64,000 nt of DNA from Anastatus disparis (GCA_017163975.1 JAFFSR010000347.1:4080001-4144000); one strand, 5' to 3'; numbered from the stretch's first letter, positions 10,827-22,640 are shown. Program-made: numbers and translations. The notes: generated from the sequence alone by a model not told the origin.

Positions 10827-12213
10827 ATGAGCCATTCTAATACTTTTTCTAAAAAGTGTTCGCAGTGGGTCTCCAGAATTTTCCATTGACCATGGCATCT
10901 TTTTGTACTATGAAACTTAGGAACCCATGCCAAATTTCAGCCTTCTAGAACCAATAGATGCCGAGAAATGGCCATATAAAGTCCAAAAATGGGCCCTTTT
11001 TTGGCTGTTTTTCGCTAGTTTTCGAATACTCCTCATTAATCCAATATTGCACCAAAATGAACTCACAATACGTCGTTTTCTTCGTTTTGAACTAAACTTT
11101 TCAGAAATCATTAGCACATTCGGATTTATGGAAAGGGCTTTGCTACATAACCTTAAAAACAACGGGCGTTTTTTTGACTTTTTTCAACTTTTCATCCTTC
11201 CATAAAATCACGAATTTTCAATATTTTTACAATCGGCAAACGGCGTTGGAAACCTCTTGAAAAGACCTTCAATTTAACACTTTGAACGTTTAAAAACATT
11301 AAAAATTGATGGAGTTATTGAAGGTTGAAGTTCACAAAATTCGTAAAAAATGCGTTTTTGGCCATTTTCGAACCCCCAAAGCTCAAAATAAGGTGTCTTT
11401 TTTTTTATTGCATAAATTTTTAGTTTTGATATAAATATATGAAATAAAACCGTTTCCAGAGGACCGTTTTTTGATTTTCGAATTATTTTTCGTGCATCTA
11501 ATTATTGCTTTTTTTAGACATTTACAATGCTATATGCTCGTATGTATAGCGTTCTATACATACGAGCATAGGTATCGTCCTAAATTGACTTTCCAAATAA
11601 ATTCTTATACTTTTTTACATGTCTTAAAAAATATTTCAACACCAAACTCAGATTGAAAGTTTTTCACCGACCTTAGAAAAATACAAGTGACGGAAAAAAT
11701 TTTTATAAATAATGAAAAATTGCCTTTTTTGAAACACTGACATGAAAGTTGTTATTATTTTCACGCGCTACTACAGATTTAAAGAAAACATGTTAATCAG
11801 ACCATAATAAACTACAGGAAGTTAGCATTTTATCTATATTTTAATATGCTTTTTTATCATTTTTATCAATTTATTTTATTTTTATTAATGCACAAAAAAA
11901 TATCTTTTTATGTTTTCAATTTTTGGTTTCATACATTCATTGTATACTAAAAATATACAATAGAGATGTTCGTTATGCATGTGAAAAACTTACATTATAG
12001 GAATAAAATATTCTGTGAGAAACTTGTTTCAAAAAAAATATTTCGAGTAACACACTTCAAGAATGTTTAGGAAGGCTAGAAACTATATTGTAATTTCTTC
12101 TTTATATCATTTCTGAAATTCTTATCATATGTTTAAGTTATCGTTGGCTATCCTACATCGTAAAATCGACGTTTCAGTAAAATAAAAAATTAATAAAACA
12201 AATTTTTGTTATT
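10827..12213 (+). repeat. Left inverted arm of the 9.7-kb element
   Basis: About 1387 bases matching the right arm in reverse complement, with homology fading after ACAAATTTTTGTTATTATTC. ORFs inside it (10927-11205 plus, 10917-11162 minus) reappear identically in the other arm at 20205-20466. They show no protein family, so I treat them as non-coding. Confidence 0.9.
11533..11570. repeat. Perfect 17-bp-stem hairpin in left arm
   Basis: TATGCTCGTATGTATAG, a 4-base loop, then CTATACATACGAGCATA. The same hairpin occurs in the right arm at 19812-19849. A conserved palindrome inside both arms could be a protein-binding site for transposition or a structured RNA element; there is no direct evidence for either. 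Confidence 0.85.
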
Positions 12214-12807
12214 ATTCATTATTATTAGGTTCAGAAAACAAAACTTAGAATCTATAAGAAATTACTTAATGTCGTAAGAAAATTACGGTATCTCATCAAC
12301 TTTCGATAAAAATATAAAAAATTTATTAAAAAATATCGAGAAAAGTATAAGTTTTATATATAAGTTTTAAAAATATGAGATCATCGACTACATTGTAGAG
12401 GAAAATATATAAATTAAAAATTTAATAGCATTTATGCTTATAACCTCGAAATAAAATAATCTTCTACATCTTTGTCAATGAATTTATTAGATACAAGAGA
12501 AGTCATGTATTAGAATTTATTGTATATGCCAGTTTATACAAATTTGGAAATTATTAAAAAAAGTGAAATATTTTCTATAATTTTTGCAATACAAAAAATT
12601 ACTTCGTTGTAAAATGAATAACACCAACTGTTTTAACTCATTAAGAGCTATAGAAATAAGAAAAATTTCCCCATGAGAGTGCTTTTAAAATAATTAATAA
12701 TGATTTTCAAAAGGAGAAAGTTGAAGGTTTTCTAGAATTATTCATATGTTATAAAATCTTTCATTGAATTTTAACAGTATTAGATATTGAATCAAAAGAA
12801 TATATTA

Positions 12808-13200
12808 AGGGGACGCTGTATCTCTCTATCCTTTTCTAATTGAAAAATGTAAATTTTTGGGAAAACTAGTTATTATTGATAGAAATTAAAAGTTGTCCGC
12901 AACTTCTATAGTGAAAAACAATATTTTGTCTGATGAGAGCAAATTAATTTTGTTGCTTTTTTTTTCAAGTAAAGTTTGACATACTTACAAAATCCTAAAT
13001 TAGGCTAGAGAATACGTTATTTAAGTATGTCAAACTTTACTTGAAAAAAAAGCCACAAAATTAATTTGCTCTCATCAGACAAAATATTGTTTTTCGCTAT
13101 AGAAGTTGCGGACAACCCTTAATTTCTATCAATAATAACTAGTTTTCCCAAAAATTTACATTTTTTAATTAGAAAAGAATAGAGAGATCCAGCGTCCTCT
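12808..13200. mobile_element. Palindromic MITE inserted in transposase 3' coding end
   Basis: 393-bp element, AGGGGACGCTG...CAGCGTCCTCT, with TA on both sides. Arms of ~190 bases fold back completely (CAAAATTAATTTGCTCTCAT pairs with its complement), with a short asymmetric loop near 13000. Shared words with the 7682-8064 element (ATCCTTTTCTAAT, AAATTTTTGG, TAATAA) and equal layout mark both as one family. It sits between codons for HCFEP and the terminal residues of the transposase. Confidence 0.8.
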
Positions 13201-15908
13201 TATAGGTTCAAAGCAGTGGTACTGTCTTGTTCCGTGTATTGTTATTGCAGACGTAAATCTCTTCTGAAGTTTTTTACCTCTTGCAATTACATCATTTTCG
13301 CTTACCCAAAGAAATCTGCAATATTTTTCAAGTGAAATGCTCGATTCGTAAATATAGTTTGTATAATATGTTGTGATTAAATCCATACCTAATTTCTGAA
13401 ACGTTTTCGTTCAGATAATTATACATTTTCTCTGCATCTGTTATTTTTTCACCATGCAATGCAGCCCTTCTAGCATAGTTTTTCGCAACTGCTCCTATGC
13501 TATCACAAGTGCTTTTTTCATGAGATGTAGCGAAAAAATTATAAGATTTCAACTTAATACCGAAATCTTCTTCATGGTAGCATACATTTATAAGGTGATT
13601 CCTGTGATAAGTAAATTCATTAGATGTTTCTGATTGAAAAAATTCTTAAGTATTGTTAATAAAATGTTATTTATGTAAAATGTTACTTATGTAACTTTAT
13701 TTATGGAAAACAATATTTCGATTTTTAGAATTAATTGTATTTATCAATTATGTTATTAATCTTCTATATGGGTCATAATAATCTAGTTTTAATATTGATG
13801 TCGCCGGTGATTTTACATGATTCGTGGAATGAAATTTAAACAAAAAATGCAAATGCATCTTTCTTTGGTCGAGTTTTAAATAGTACATTCATAAAAATAT
13901 TAATTTTTTTAAAGCTCTGTGACGTAGGTTTAAAAAAATGGTCAAATTTTCTACGTCAGCCCCTGATGTCCCTGAAAAAATGGAATTTCGAATGAAATAT
14001 TGAAGTAAATAATATATTTGACCTAATCGACTTTGTGTATTTAAAAATAAACATTTAAAATATATTATGTTTACACGTAAAGGATAAAAATTCGTATTGA
14101 AACTGTTTTTCGACGAAATGGCTGTGTCGCCAATTTTCGTTCCACGTCTGTCCCCATCTTCTTAACTATGACATTGAAAAGAGGTCATTCATTTAAATAA
14201 ATACGTTATATTTTTTTCGATGCAAGCATGATTTTTGTAGTTTAATTGTAAGAATATAACATAAAATATAAAAACATAATTTTGACTTTTGATTTGCAAT
14301 TTTTTTATAATCCGAATATTAAAACTATATTATTATGACCCATATATTACTCACTTGTTTTTGTACTGTGTCGGTGCACCATCAGAAAAATTAATTATAA
14401 TTTTCATAAATGGAAACATTTTTTTTATCTCCTCCAGTACTTTTTCATAGAAAATGTGGACTGAATAAGCTTGGTGTTTTGTGCTCGCTGAAATAACGCA
14501 AAAAGATTGCGTTTTCAGCTCATTACCTTCTTTATAATAAAATGAAACAGTAAATAGCGAAGCAGTAGTATTATTGAAATACCACGCCTGTGCAGAGTCC
14601 TGTGCTACGAAAGCATAATTTTCTGCGAAATCTGAAATCAGTAGGCCGGTATTACTCTCTAATGTATTTTTTGAAAATTTTAAATAATCTTTCTGTTTTT
14701 CAGAAATAAAATGATGTTTGGTTAAATTCCAAACACTTTTACTTAAATCTTCAATAAAAAAGTTTAATGGTATTTCAAAAGATTTCAAGCTCGTTTTAGA
14801 ACTAAATGAACTGTCACTATCTTTACTTTCTGTTTTTTCTATAACCCAATTATTATAATAAACATTTTTCACGTTCAGATCGATATTAGATTCTAAAAAT
14901 ATGCGTATACCATCAGTTTTTGGACAATTTTTACAATAATGAAGCATACAATCTCTATTATCTTTTGAACAAACACCTTCTTCTAAAACTTCTCTGTAGT
15001 TCATTAAAGGAATTACAGCTGCCAACTTTAGTTTTACATTTTGATGTTTGGAGCATACACATATAATATGAGTTCCAGGCTCTCCAGCACTTACGCAATT
15101 CATTGGCTTCAGACAAGCGAAAAAAGAGAAACTAGGTACTTGACTTTTATTAGTTTCTGTTATCCATTTAGTGTACAATTCTTTCAAATCATAAAGTAAT
15201 AATTTTTTGGTTATTGGAATAGACTGTTTTCTAGGAACCTTTTGCATGCGCACTTGCCTAATACCACTTAACGCTCTACTATTTGTATCATCTAAATAAA
15301 ATGCTATGATCTCGTTTTTAACTTCATCTGTGATTCGAGTATACGTTTTTCTTATGCGCTTACCAAAAACACCTGAAATGTGGTCATACATAAATTTTTA
15401 TGATTCTTCGTTGAACAAGTATTTCTCGATAATTTGTAATTAAAATGATTAAATCAAGATAGATGCATCATTGCATATTAAATTCTATCGTCCAAAGTAA
15501 AAAAACCGTCAACTGTATTTCGATTGAAACTGAGAAAACGGCGAAAAACTTGTTGTATGAAGAAATACGATATTTATAATGAGTAAATATTAATGGTGAA
15601 TTTAATTAGTGAATGAAGGATCATTTAAAGCATGGGATGAAAAAATAATTGTTAATTTTATTTTTTACTATTAAAAAATGTAGTTAATTATGCTTGTTTC
15701 TTAAAAATATTTGGCAATAAACGTTAATGTTACTTAGCCTTTTATTCTTAGGAGTATGAGCTTTTTTATTTTTGTAAAGAGGCTTATATTCTGAAAAATA
15801 TCTCAGAAAAGAGAGCGTCAATAAATATTAATGCTCCTAAAAATAGTAAATAGTGACGTATTAACTAATATCTTTTAAATTTGTGTAAATTAAAGGAATA
15901 TAAAATAC

Positions 15909-16068
15909 CGACATTACAGTTTTCCAAATTTTTTATTATCAATCCAAAAATTTGTTAAATATCTCTATATTACAGCCTTCCATTTTAACTAACAAAAAGC
16001 ATAATATAAAGATATTTCGAAAAATTTTTGAATTCAAATTAAAAATTTGGAAAACTGCAATATTGGTA
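15909..16068. repeat. Hairpin insertion in the transposase intron
   Basis: ATTACAGTTTTCCAAATTTTT at the left pairs with AAAAATTTGGAAAACTGCAAT at the right. An inner stem (ATCTCTATATTA / TAATATAAAGAT) lies near the centre. It looks like a ~160-bp MITE, but target duplications are not resolved. Confidence 0.55.
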
Positions 16069-16339
16069 ACTATGTAGAAATCATAGATCCTGTTACATTC
16101 CCTTAACGCTTTTTTCTGGAATTAAATTTTCAATTTAGTCAGACTTTTTATTCTTTGCATCGGTGTCATTAAAGATTAATGTTTTTTTTTTCAAAATCCT
16201 CAAAAACAGTTGAATGCAGAATTTCGTTATGATTCTAATCATATGAATAAATCTATTTTTTTTTAAATGTTAGATTACGGTTGTTTTACTTTAGAAGGTA
16301 GAATTCTATATCAATAAACTTTTTGAATAAAAACAGGAT

Positions 16340-16615
16340 AATAAATATGTACATAGTGAGAAAATAATTTGTAATTTTAACACACATAAGTGTTAGAGAT
16401 GAAATACAAATTTTTTTGTGTTAAAATTAATAAGTACACACATGTTTGTAAAATTTACAAACTCCGAGTGTTAATTCTATAACAATTTTTGTATTAATTT
16501 TAAAAGTACACATACATTTTTAAATCAAAAAATTTTTTGTATTGATTTTACAAACATATTTGTAAAATTTTAACACAAAATAAAATTTGACGAATTACAC
16601 AAAATTTTTTACAGT
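16340..16615. repeat. Diverged short tandem words in intron
   Basis: Words of the type TTTTTGTGTTAAAATT, TTTGTAAAATTT and AAGTACACA recur in both orientations over ~270 bases just 3' of the first exon's donor. I see no function. Confidence 0.35.
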
Positions 16616-17679
16616 GTATTATTTTCTTTTACCTTCATTCCTTTTTAACTTTTTTGCTTCATAATACATGTGACGAGTGCACTGGAAGTATTTTGCAAAC
16701 ATTGTAAATTGCCATTCATCTGGTAATACGGTCAATAATAATATTTTTTCATTCATATCAAATACTGAATTGTATCGATCTTGGATGGATTTTATCATAC
16801 TTTCAAACCATGTGTTTTTATTAAATGTACTTTCAAGATTCTCAAATTTTGGTAACTGAACATTATATGCTATTTCAAAAGCATTCGAGAAGTTATTGAC
16901 AATGTTTTCCAATATATTAATACCACATTTTACTGTTTGCTCATCATTATTCTTACTTCTCTTAAAGATTGGCATGCCTAACACGTCCAGCATCTAATCA
17001 ACTGTTCGTTTTCCTTGACTCTGTGATAAATACTCTGAGTTCTCACTATTTTGAGTTAGAGTATTACTTGTGCTTAAACCTTCTTGAATATTTTCAGTAA
17101 TCAAAGTTTCAGCAAGTGTTTTATTATATTCAGATAAATCTGATTTTACCACCGCATAACATGTAGAGCATAATTTATGATTAATGTTTAATTTTATTTT
17201 GTGAACTTCATTCAAATAATTAACAATATTTTGATCTATTCCAATCAAATTTTTGTCTACGGTCTGTCGATGTTTTACAAATGGATCAGCACAGAATATA
17301 TTAAGACTTAAAGGATCGCTAACTTTCTTTCTAAGATAAATATTACAAGATTTACACAATTTATTTCCTGGTGGATCAAAACCACATATATCTTTTATGT
17401 TGATTGAATATTGTAAATTAACAATCATTAAAGATTTGTTTACTTTTTTTTGTGTTTCTGCATTGGATCACAGCAATTTTTCTGATTTATTATGTACATG
17501 ATTAAATATTCAGTGTAGTGAAAAAGGCAAATAAATCCCTCCTCATTCTTAATATTAATTTCTGGCACTCTTAAAGACAATAAAGTTCTTTCATTATCAT
17601 CAAGATCTATTATTTTTTTTCCTTGACTAACGTCACAATTTTTATTGAAAATACTTCCTAGACAACACTGATTTGCCAT

Positions 17680-18459
17680 AATTTTTCAAAACTTTAAAAC
17701 CCATTAATTCATTACTTTGCTTTATCATCTTTTAAAGTTCTAGAAGAAAAAAATAGAAAAAACTATTAGGTTTAATTTATAGAAAGTTAAATTAATTAGA
17801 TGTAAAAATAGTTTATAATATTTATAAATTAAAAATTAATATGATTTTCGTTAAAAATATAGATGTATAGAATGCATGCTTATAAAGACATGTAATTACA
17901 AAATGTTAAGGTACGAGTGATTAAACTATTAAATTACTATAATACCTATGCAATAAAAAACTATTAAAAACTCTTCAGTATTACAAATATACAATGTTTA
18001 CAATAATAGAAATAAATAAAAGTAAACATGTCAGAAGATTTTTTTGCATCAAAATAAAATTATAATAAATATTTGAAGTTACAAATTTAATAAAGAAACG
18101 TAGGATTGTATTTAAATGTTTGAAATTTATATTTAAATTCTAAAGGTTAGATATGATCAAAAAATAACAAACTGATTTATATTATGCTCACCACTTATAA
18201 ATTCTTTAAAAACACATTTACATCAATAACTTTTACAATATATTTTATTTTTTGTTTAAAAGCTATATTTGCGTATATGTAAAATCAAGTAGGGGAATTT
18301 ATTTGTTTAACTACACTTGAAAATGAAAATACGCTGTAATCAAGTAAATATGAGGATGCCTATGCAAGTACAAAAATAACGAGCAATTTTAACTTAAACA
18401 AATATTATCGCTATACAATGGCAAGTATGGATAAAATCATTAGTGCTTTTAAAAATAAC
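17680..18459. other. Upstream region of transposase copy 1
   Basis: About 780 AT-rich bases between the predicted transposase start and the MITE pair. It would contain the promoter if the gene was ever expressed from here. No distinctive core element is discernible. Confidence 0.35.
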
Positions 18460-18462
18460 ATA

Positions 18463-18625
18463 GGCCCAAATTCATAGTCGTGTCTTGAGTATTAAGTATG
18501 ACTTAAAACTTAAGTATCGTTACTTGAGTATCAGCTGTTACTTTGATTGCGTGCTACATGAAGAGTAACGATACTTAAGTTTTAAGTCATACTCAATACT
18601 CAAGACACGACTATGAATTCGGGCC
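18463..18625. mobile_element. PIF/Harbinger-like foldback MITE (first of tandem pair)
   Basis: GGCCCAAATTCATAGTCGTG...CGACTATGAATTCGGGCC, 163 bp, folding over almost its full length. ATA is present on both sides as a 3-bp duplication. TIRs beginning GGC/GGG with 3-bp AT-rich duplications are typical of PIF/Harbinger; the assignment is by that pattern only. Confidence 0.7.
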
Positions 18626-18637
18626 ATATAGACGTAA

Positions 18638-18820
18638 GGCTCGAATTTATAGTAGACACTCAACACTCAGCACTCAACCCTCAGATCTTGAAGTTTCATT
18701 GCTATGTGTTCCCTATAAACGTAGACCCACGTTTATAGGGAACACAGAACAATGAAACTTTAAGATCTGAGGGTTGAGAACTGAGTGCTGAGTGTTGAGT
18801 GTCGACTATAAATTCGAACC
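18638..18820. mobile_element. PIF/Harbinger-like foldback MITE (second of tandem pair)
   Basis: GGCTCGAATTTATAGTAGAC...GTCGACTATAAATTCGAACC, 183 bp, a complete palindrome with TAA on both sides. It lies only 12 bp from the previous element and shares its outer TIR consensus. The inner part differs (CACTCAACCCTCAGATCTTG against its complement), so these are two family members, not one duplicated element. Confidence 0.75.
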
Positions 18821-19167
18821 TAAATAAACAAGATTGAATGTGCATTCATAGTACTGTAAATAATGAAATAAAACAAGAGCAATCTAGATGGAACATTTTC
18901 AACTTTCTATTGAACACAGACAATGTTAAAGTGTTACCCAGGTTTTCGGACGAAAAATTTAACCCAGAAAAATCCTTCTATAAGCGTCTATCTTCTTTGG
19001 TATAAGGGTGAAATTAGATGGAAGGGAAAATAGGCTACGGAACGTCATAGTACGTCAATTCCGTATCCTTGTATTCCGTTAAATTTTTTCCCTATATTCT
19101 CATAAATCGGAATTTAGCTGAAAAACTTCAAAATAACCTACAAATGTGCTCGCAAATTTTAAATCAA

Positions 19168-20556
19168 CAACAAAAATTTGTTTGATTAATTTTTTATTTT
19201 ACTGGAACGTCGATTTTACGATGTAGGATAGCCAACGATAACTTAAACATATGATAAGAATTTCAGAAATGATATAAAGAAGAAATTACAATATAGTTTC
19301 TAGCCTTTCTAAACATTCTTGAAGTGTGTTACTCGAAATATTTTTTTTGAAACAAGTTTCTCACAGAATATTTTATTCCTATAATGTAAGTTTTTCACAT
19401 GCATAACGAACATCTCTATTGTATATTTTTTAGTATACAATGAATGTATGAAACCAAAAATTGAAAACATAAAAAGATATTTTTTTGTGCATTAATAAAA
19501 ATAAAATAAATTGATAAAAATGATAAAAAAGCATATTAAAATATAGATAAAATGCTAACTTCCTGTAGTTTATTATGGTCTGATTAACATGTTTTCTTTA
19601 AATCTGTAGTAGCGCGTGAAAATAATAACAACTTTCATGTCAGTGTTTCAAAAAAGGCAATTTTTCATTATTTATAAAAATTTTTTCCGTCACTTGTATT
19701 TTTTCTAAGGTCGGTGAAAAACTTTCAATCTGAGTTTGGTGTTGAAATATTTTTTAAGACATGTAAAAAAGTATAAGAATTTATTTGGAAAGTCAATTTA
19801 GGACGATACCCTATGCTCGTATGTATAGAACGCTATACATACGAGCATATAGCATTGTAAATGTCTAAAAAAAGCAATAATTAGATGCACGAAAAATAAT
19901 TCGAAAATCAAAAAACGGTCCTCTGGAAACGGTTTTATTTCATATATTTATATCAAAACTAAAAATTTATGCAATAAAAAAAAAGACACCTTATTTTGAG
20001 CTTTGGGGGTTCGAAAATGGCCAAAAACGCATTTTTTACGAATTTTGTGAACTTCAACCTTCAATAACTCCATCAATTTTTAATGTTTTTAAACGTTCAA
20101 AGTGTTAAATTGAAGGTCTTTTCAAGAGGTTTCCAACGCCGTTTGCCGATTGTAAAAATATTGAAAATTCGTGATTTTATGGAAGGATGAAAAGTTGAAA
20201 AAAGTCAAAAAAAACGCCCGTTGTTTTTAAGGTTATGTAGCAAAGCCCTTTCCATAAATCCGAATGTGCTAATGATTTCTGAAAAGTTTAGTTCAAAACG
20301 AAGAAAACGACGTATTGTGAGTTCATTTTGGTGCAATATTGGATTAATGAGGAGTATTCGAAAACTAGCGAAAAACAGCCAAAAAAGGGCCCATTTTTGG
20401 ACTTTATATGGCCATTTCTCGGCATCTATTGGTTCTAGAAGGCTGAAATTTGGCATGGGTTCCTAAGTTTCATAGTACAAAAAGATGCCATGGTCAATGG
20501 AAAATTCTGGAGACCCACTGCGAACACTTTTTAGAAAAAGTATTAGAATGGCTCAT
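19168..20556 (-). repeat. Right inverted arm of the 9.7-kb element
   Basis: Reverse complement of 10827-12213, including the 38-base hairpin at 19812-19849. The near-identity of the arms contrasts with the decayed gene between them. Confidence 0.9.
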
Positions 20557-21540
20557 GTATAGAATGAATTTATAAATATTTTCACTTTTTCTTAATTTAT
20601 ATTATTTTTATTATTAATTTTCAAAATATAATGAATATTAATGAAGAAGAAAATTTTCTAATGAAATATTTTTAAATCATAAATTTTTTAGTAAAATTCA
20701 TTAATAGTATCATTTGATATATTTAAATGTATACTTAAGATTTTTAAGATTTAGAGGATTATTTTGTTATAATTCCTGTTTTATATAATATATTATTAAT
20801 TTATTAATACTTAATAAATACATTATGTGCGGGGGTGCAGTGGAGGGGTCGCAGGGTTGCTGTAGGGATTCAGGAGGATTTAAATAAATAAATTTGCAGA
20901 GGTACCGCTTATGACGCGTTAGGTCTTTTTATTAGTGGAAGCCTTCGCCAGTAGCCATAAAAATCATTTTGTTTTATAATTTATATGTTTTATTTAAAAT
21001 ATAAGAAATATATATTAAAATTTAATTTTTTATATTATTTTAAATAATTTATAAATTGTTTTTTATAATCATTTAAAAATAAAGAAAATAAATTTTTTTT
21101 TTAGAAAATTTTTGTATAAATTCTAGCATTAATTAATTTTAATACTATAAATTATATATTATTATGTTGAGTTTTAAGTCTTTAGATTTATAGAATTATT
21201 TTCTTATAATTCTTTTTTTTATTTTTTTTAGACTTAATTTTACATCAAATATATTATTAATTTATTAATATTTAATAAATACATTATTATAATATAGGAG
21301 GGAGCAGTGGAGGGGTCGTGGGGGTGCTGTGGGGGACTGTGGAGGGGTGTGGAAGAGTGTGGAGGGGTTTGGAGGGGGTGGGGGGTACTTAGACCAAAAG
21401 CAACAGTAAAAAATATTGTAATATTTTACACAATTTTACGTTATTTTGTGGGTGGCTGTGGAGGGGATATAACGGGGAGTGGGGGTGTGGGGGGTCCGAG
21501 AGTTAATTTCTGATATAACTATATAATATAGGAAGATGCA
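20557..21540. repeat. Diverged tandem duplication with G-rich segments
   Basis: An AT-rich block ending TTAATTTATTAATACTTAATAAATACATTAT runs into G-rich sequence twice: at 20820-20880 (GTGCGGGGGTGCAGTGGAGG) and at 21290-21510 (GGAGGGAGCAGTGGAGGGGT). The second G-rich tract has many runs of three or more G on the plus strand, which could form G-quadruplexes. The plus ORF at 21307-21513 is Gly/Trp/Val low-complexity and not credible as a gene. Confidence 0.6.
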
Positions 21541-21579
21541 TATTTATTTTGAGAGAGAGAGAGTACATACATGTAGGGG

Positions 21580-21589
<10 letters not shown>

Positions 21590-21652
<63 letters not shown>
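21590..21652. repeat. (TA)n microsatellite
   Basis: About 30 uninterrupted TA units, preceded by a (GA)n run at 21551-21564. Confidence 0.95.
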
Positions 21653-21655
<3 letters not shown>

Positions 21656-21659
21656 TATA

Positions 21660-22369
21660 TATATATATAGACATGCACGTCTACAGCGTACATCTCATTA
21701 AGCGAAGAGAAATAAGTGGCAATATCCCTTCCCTACGCTCTCTCCATCTCTTTCTGTTATATCTTGCCTCTCTTTTTGTTCGGTGTGCGAGAAGACAGCG
21801 CGCCATCATTTCCAATTTGTTCTCATGATGTACTAATTTTGCTGTCTCTTTTCTTCTCCCCATCTTCGTTCTTCCTCTCTTTCTACCTCTTCTTCATAGC
21901 ATATTGACTCCTAGCGCACGCGCGGTCGTTGCTATGTATTGGTAGTAGCTGTGCTCTCTCTTATGGTTTACGCTAGCAGTATTGGCGCCCACACACATGG
22001 TCTACGAATGTGTAAGTAATGGCTGCCGCGCGCTTCTGCTAGCATCGTTGCTCTCCTCGTGGTACCGGAAAAATTAAACAAAAAAATATTTCTCGATTAA
22101 TTACTTCCTTTAATTTAATAAAGATGCGCCCAGGTCGGTGAGTGCACCGATGGTGTGTCTGAGTATGCTTGCGTAGTCTTAAAATTTTTAATTGTTACAA
22201 AAAAAAAATTTATTATGATGTACCACCTCACAATTTTTATATTTTAATAATAAATACATGTAGATGCATTCAGGACAGATCATAACCATAATTTTATATG
22301 TTCGTTTGGATATGAAGAACAACGGCATAATATTTGAAATTTTTGTTTTAAAAAAATTTATTTTTGTAT
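21660..22369. other. GC-richer sequence, no gene recognised
   Basis: 21660-22160 is less AT-rich than its surroundings, with CT-rich stretches and CGCGCG words. Opposing ORFs at 21681-21863 (minus) and 21716-21907 (plus) have no recognisable domains. It could be an old LTR or promoter remnant; I have no positive evidence for either. Confidence 0.3.
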
Positions 22370-22640
22370 AATCCATGTAATTAAGATTACTGTGAAACCT
22401 CCATGAACAATTAAATTTATTGTAAGTAATTACTTTGATAATCAATTATGAAAGTTTATTTTTTTATTATTTCTTATTCTTCATATTTTTATATAGGTTT
22501 GAAAATTCTCAAATCAACTTTATCAAGAATTCAGATTGCTTAAATGTAGATTATAACATTATTTGTTATACCATAAACCATTTAAGGTAAAAAATAAATT
22601 TTTAATAGAATATTATGAGATTTTTAAATGTAATTTTTTA
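22370..22640 (+). repeat. Direct repeat unit, copy left of mariner 1
   Basis: The block AATTTATTGTAAGTAATTAC ... CATATTTTTATATAGGTTTG ... AAATCAACTTTATCAAGAATTCAGATTGCTT recurs at about 26400-26640, and a partial third copy lies at 26300-26350. The mariner element therefore sits inside a tandem array of a ~270-bp repeat. Confidence 0.6.

Larger units (their letters stand above)
12761..17679 (-). pseudogene. DDE-type transposase pseudogene, superfamily unassigned (copy 1)
   Basis: Likely exons on the minus strand are 17679-16633, 15372-14355 and 13601-12761, with introns bordered by GTAAAA...TTTCAG and GTGAGT...ATCACAG. The N-terminal exon has Cys pairs (KLCKSC, CSTCYAV), suggesting a zinc-binding module. 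The second exon carries C-V-C-S-K-H-Q-N, the first putative catalytic Asp in ISDFAENYAF and a second 83 residues later in FSDGAPTQYKN. The third has SHEKSTCDSIG. Damage: a one-base frameshift in an A-run near 17440, an in-frame TAG at 16994-16996, a frameshift near 13385, and a palindromic MITE inserted in the last codons after HCFEP. The blocks recall Sola-like transposases, but I cannot confirm this. A second copy lies at 45.7-51.3 kb and shares every block. Confidence 0.75.
10827..20556. mobile_element. 9.7-kb element with ~1.39-kb inverted arms and a transposase gene
   Basis: Left arm 10827-12213 and right arm 19168-20556 are inverted copies that begin and end with ATGAGCCATTCTAATACTTT and its complement. 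By eye they are about 99% identical; differences include G/A at the TTTAGGAAGG/TTTAGAAAGG site and single-base length changes in homopolymers. The ~6.95-kb interior holds a minus-strand DDE-type transposase pseudogene, a palindromic MITE, an intronic hairpin and a tandem pair of PIF/Harbinger-like MITEs. No clean target duplication is evident: the left edge reads GTATAT before ATGAGCC and the right edge GTATAG after GGCTCAT, i.e. GTATA shared with one base of slippage. The element may be a real transposon with unusually long TIRs. Alternatively, it may be two inverted copies of a 1.39-kb repeat that happen to flank it. Confidence 0.65.

Noticed and set aside
10917..11205. ORFs in the left inverted arm (and identical ones at 20205-20466)
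   Set aside because: Duplicated only because the arms are inverted copies; present on both strands with no recognisable family.
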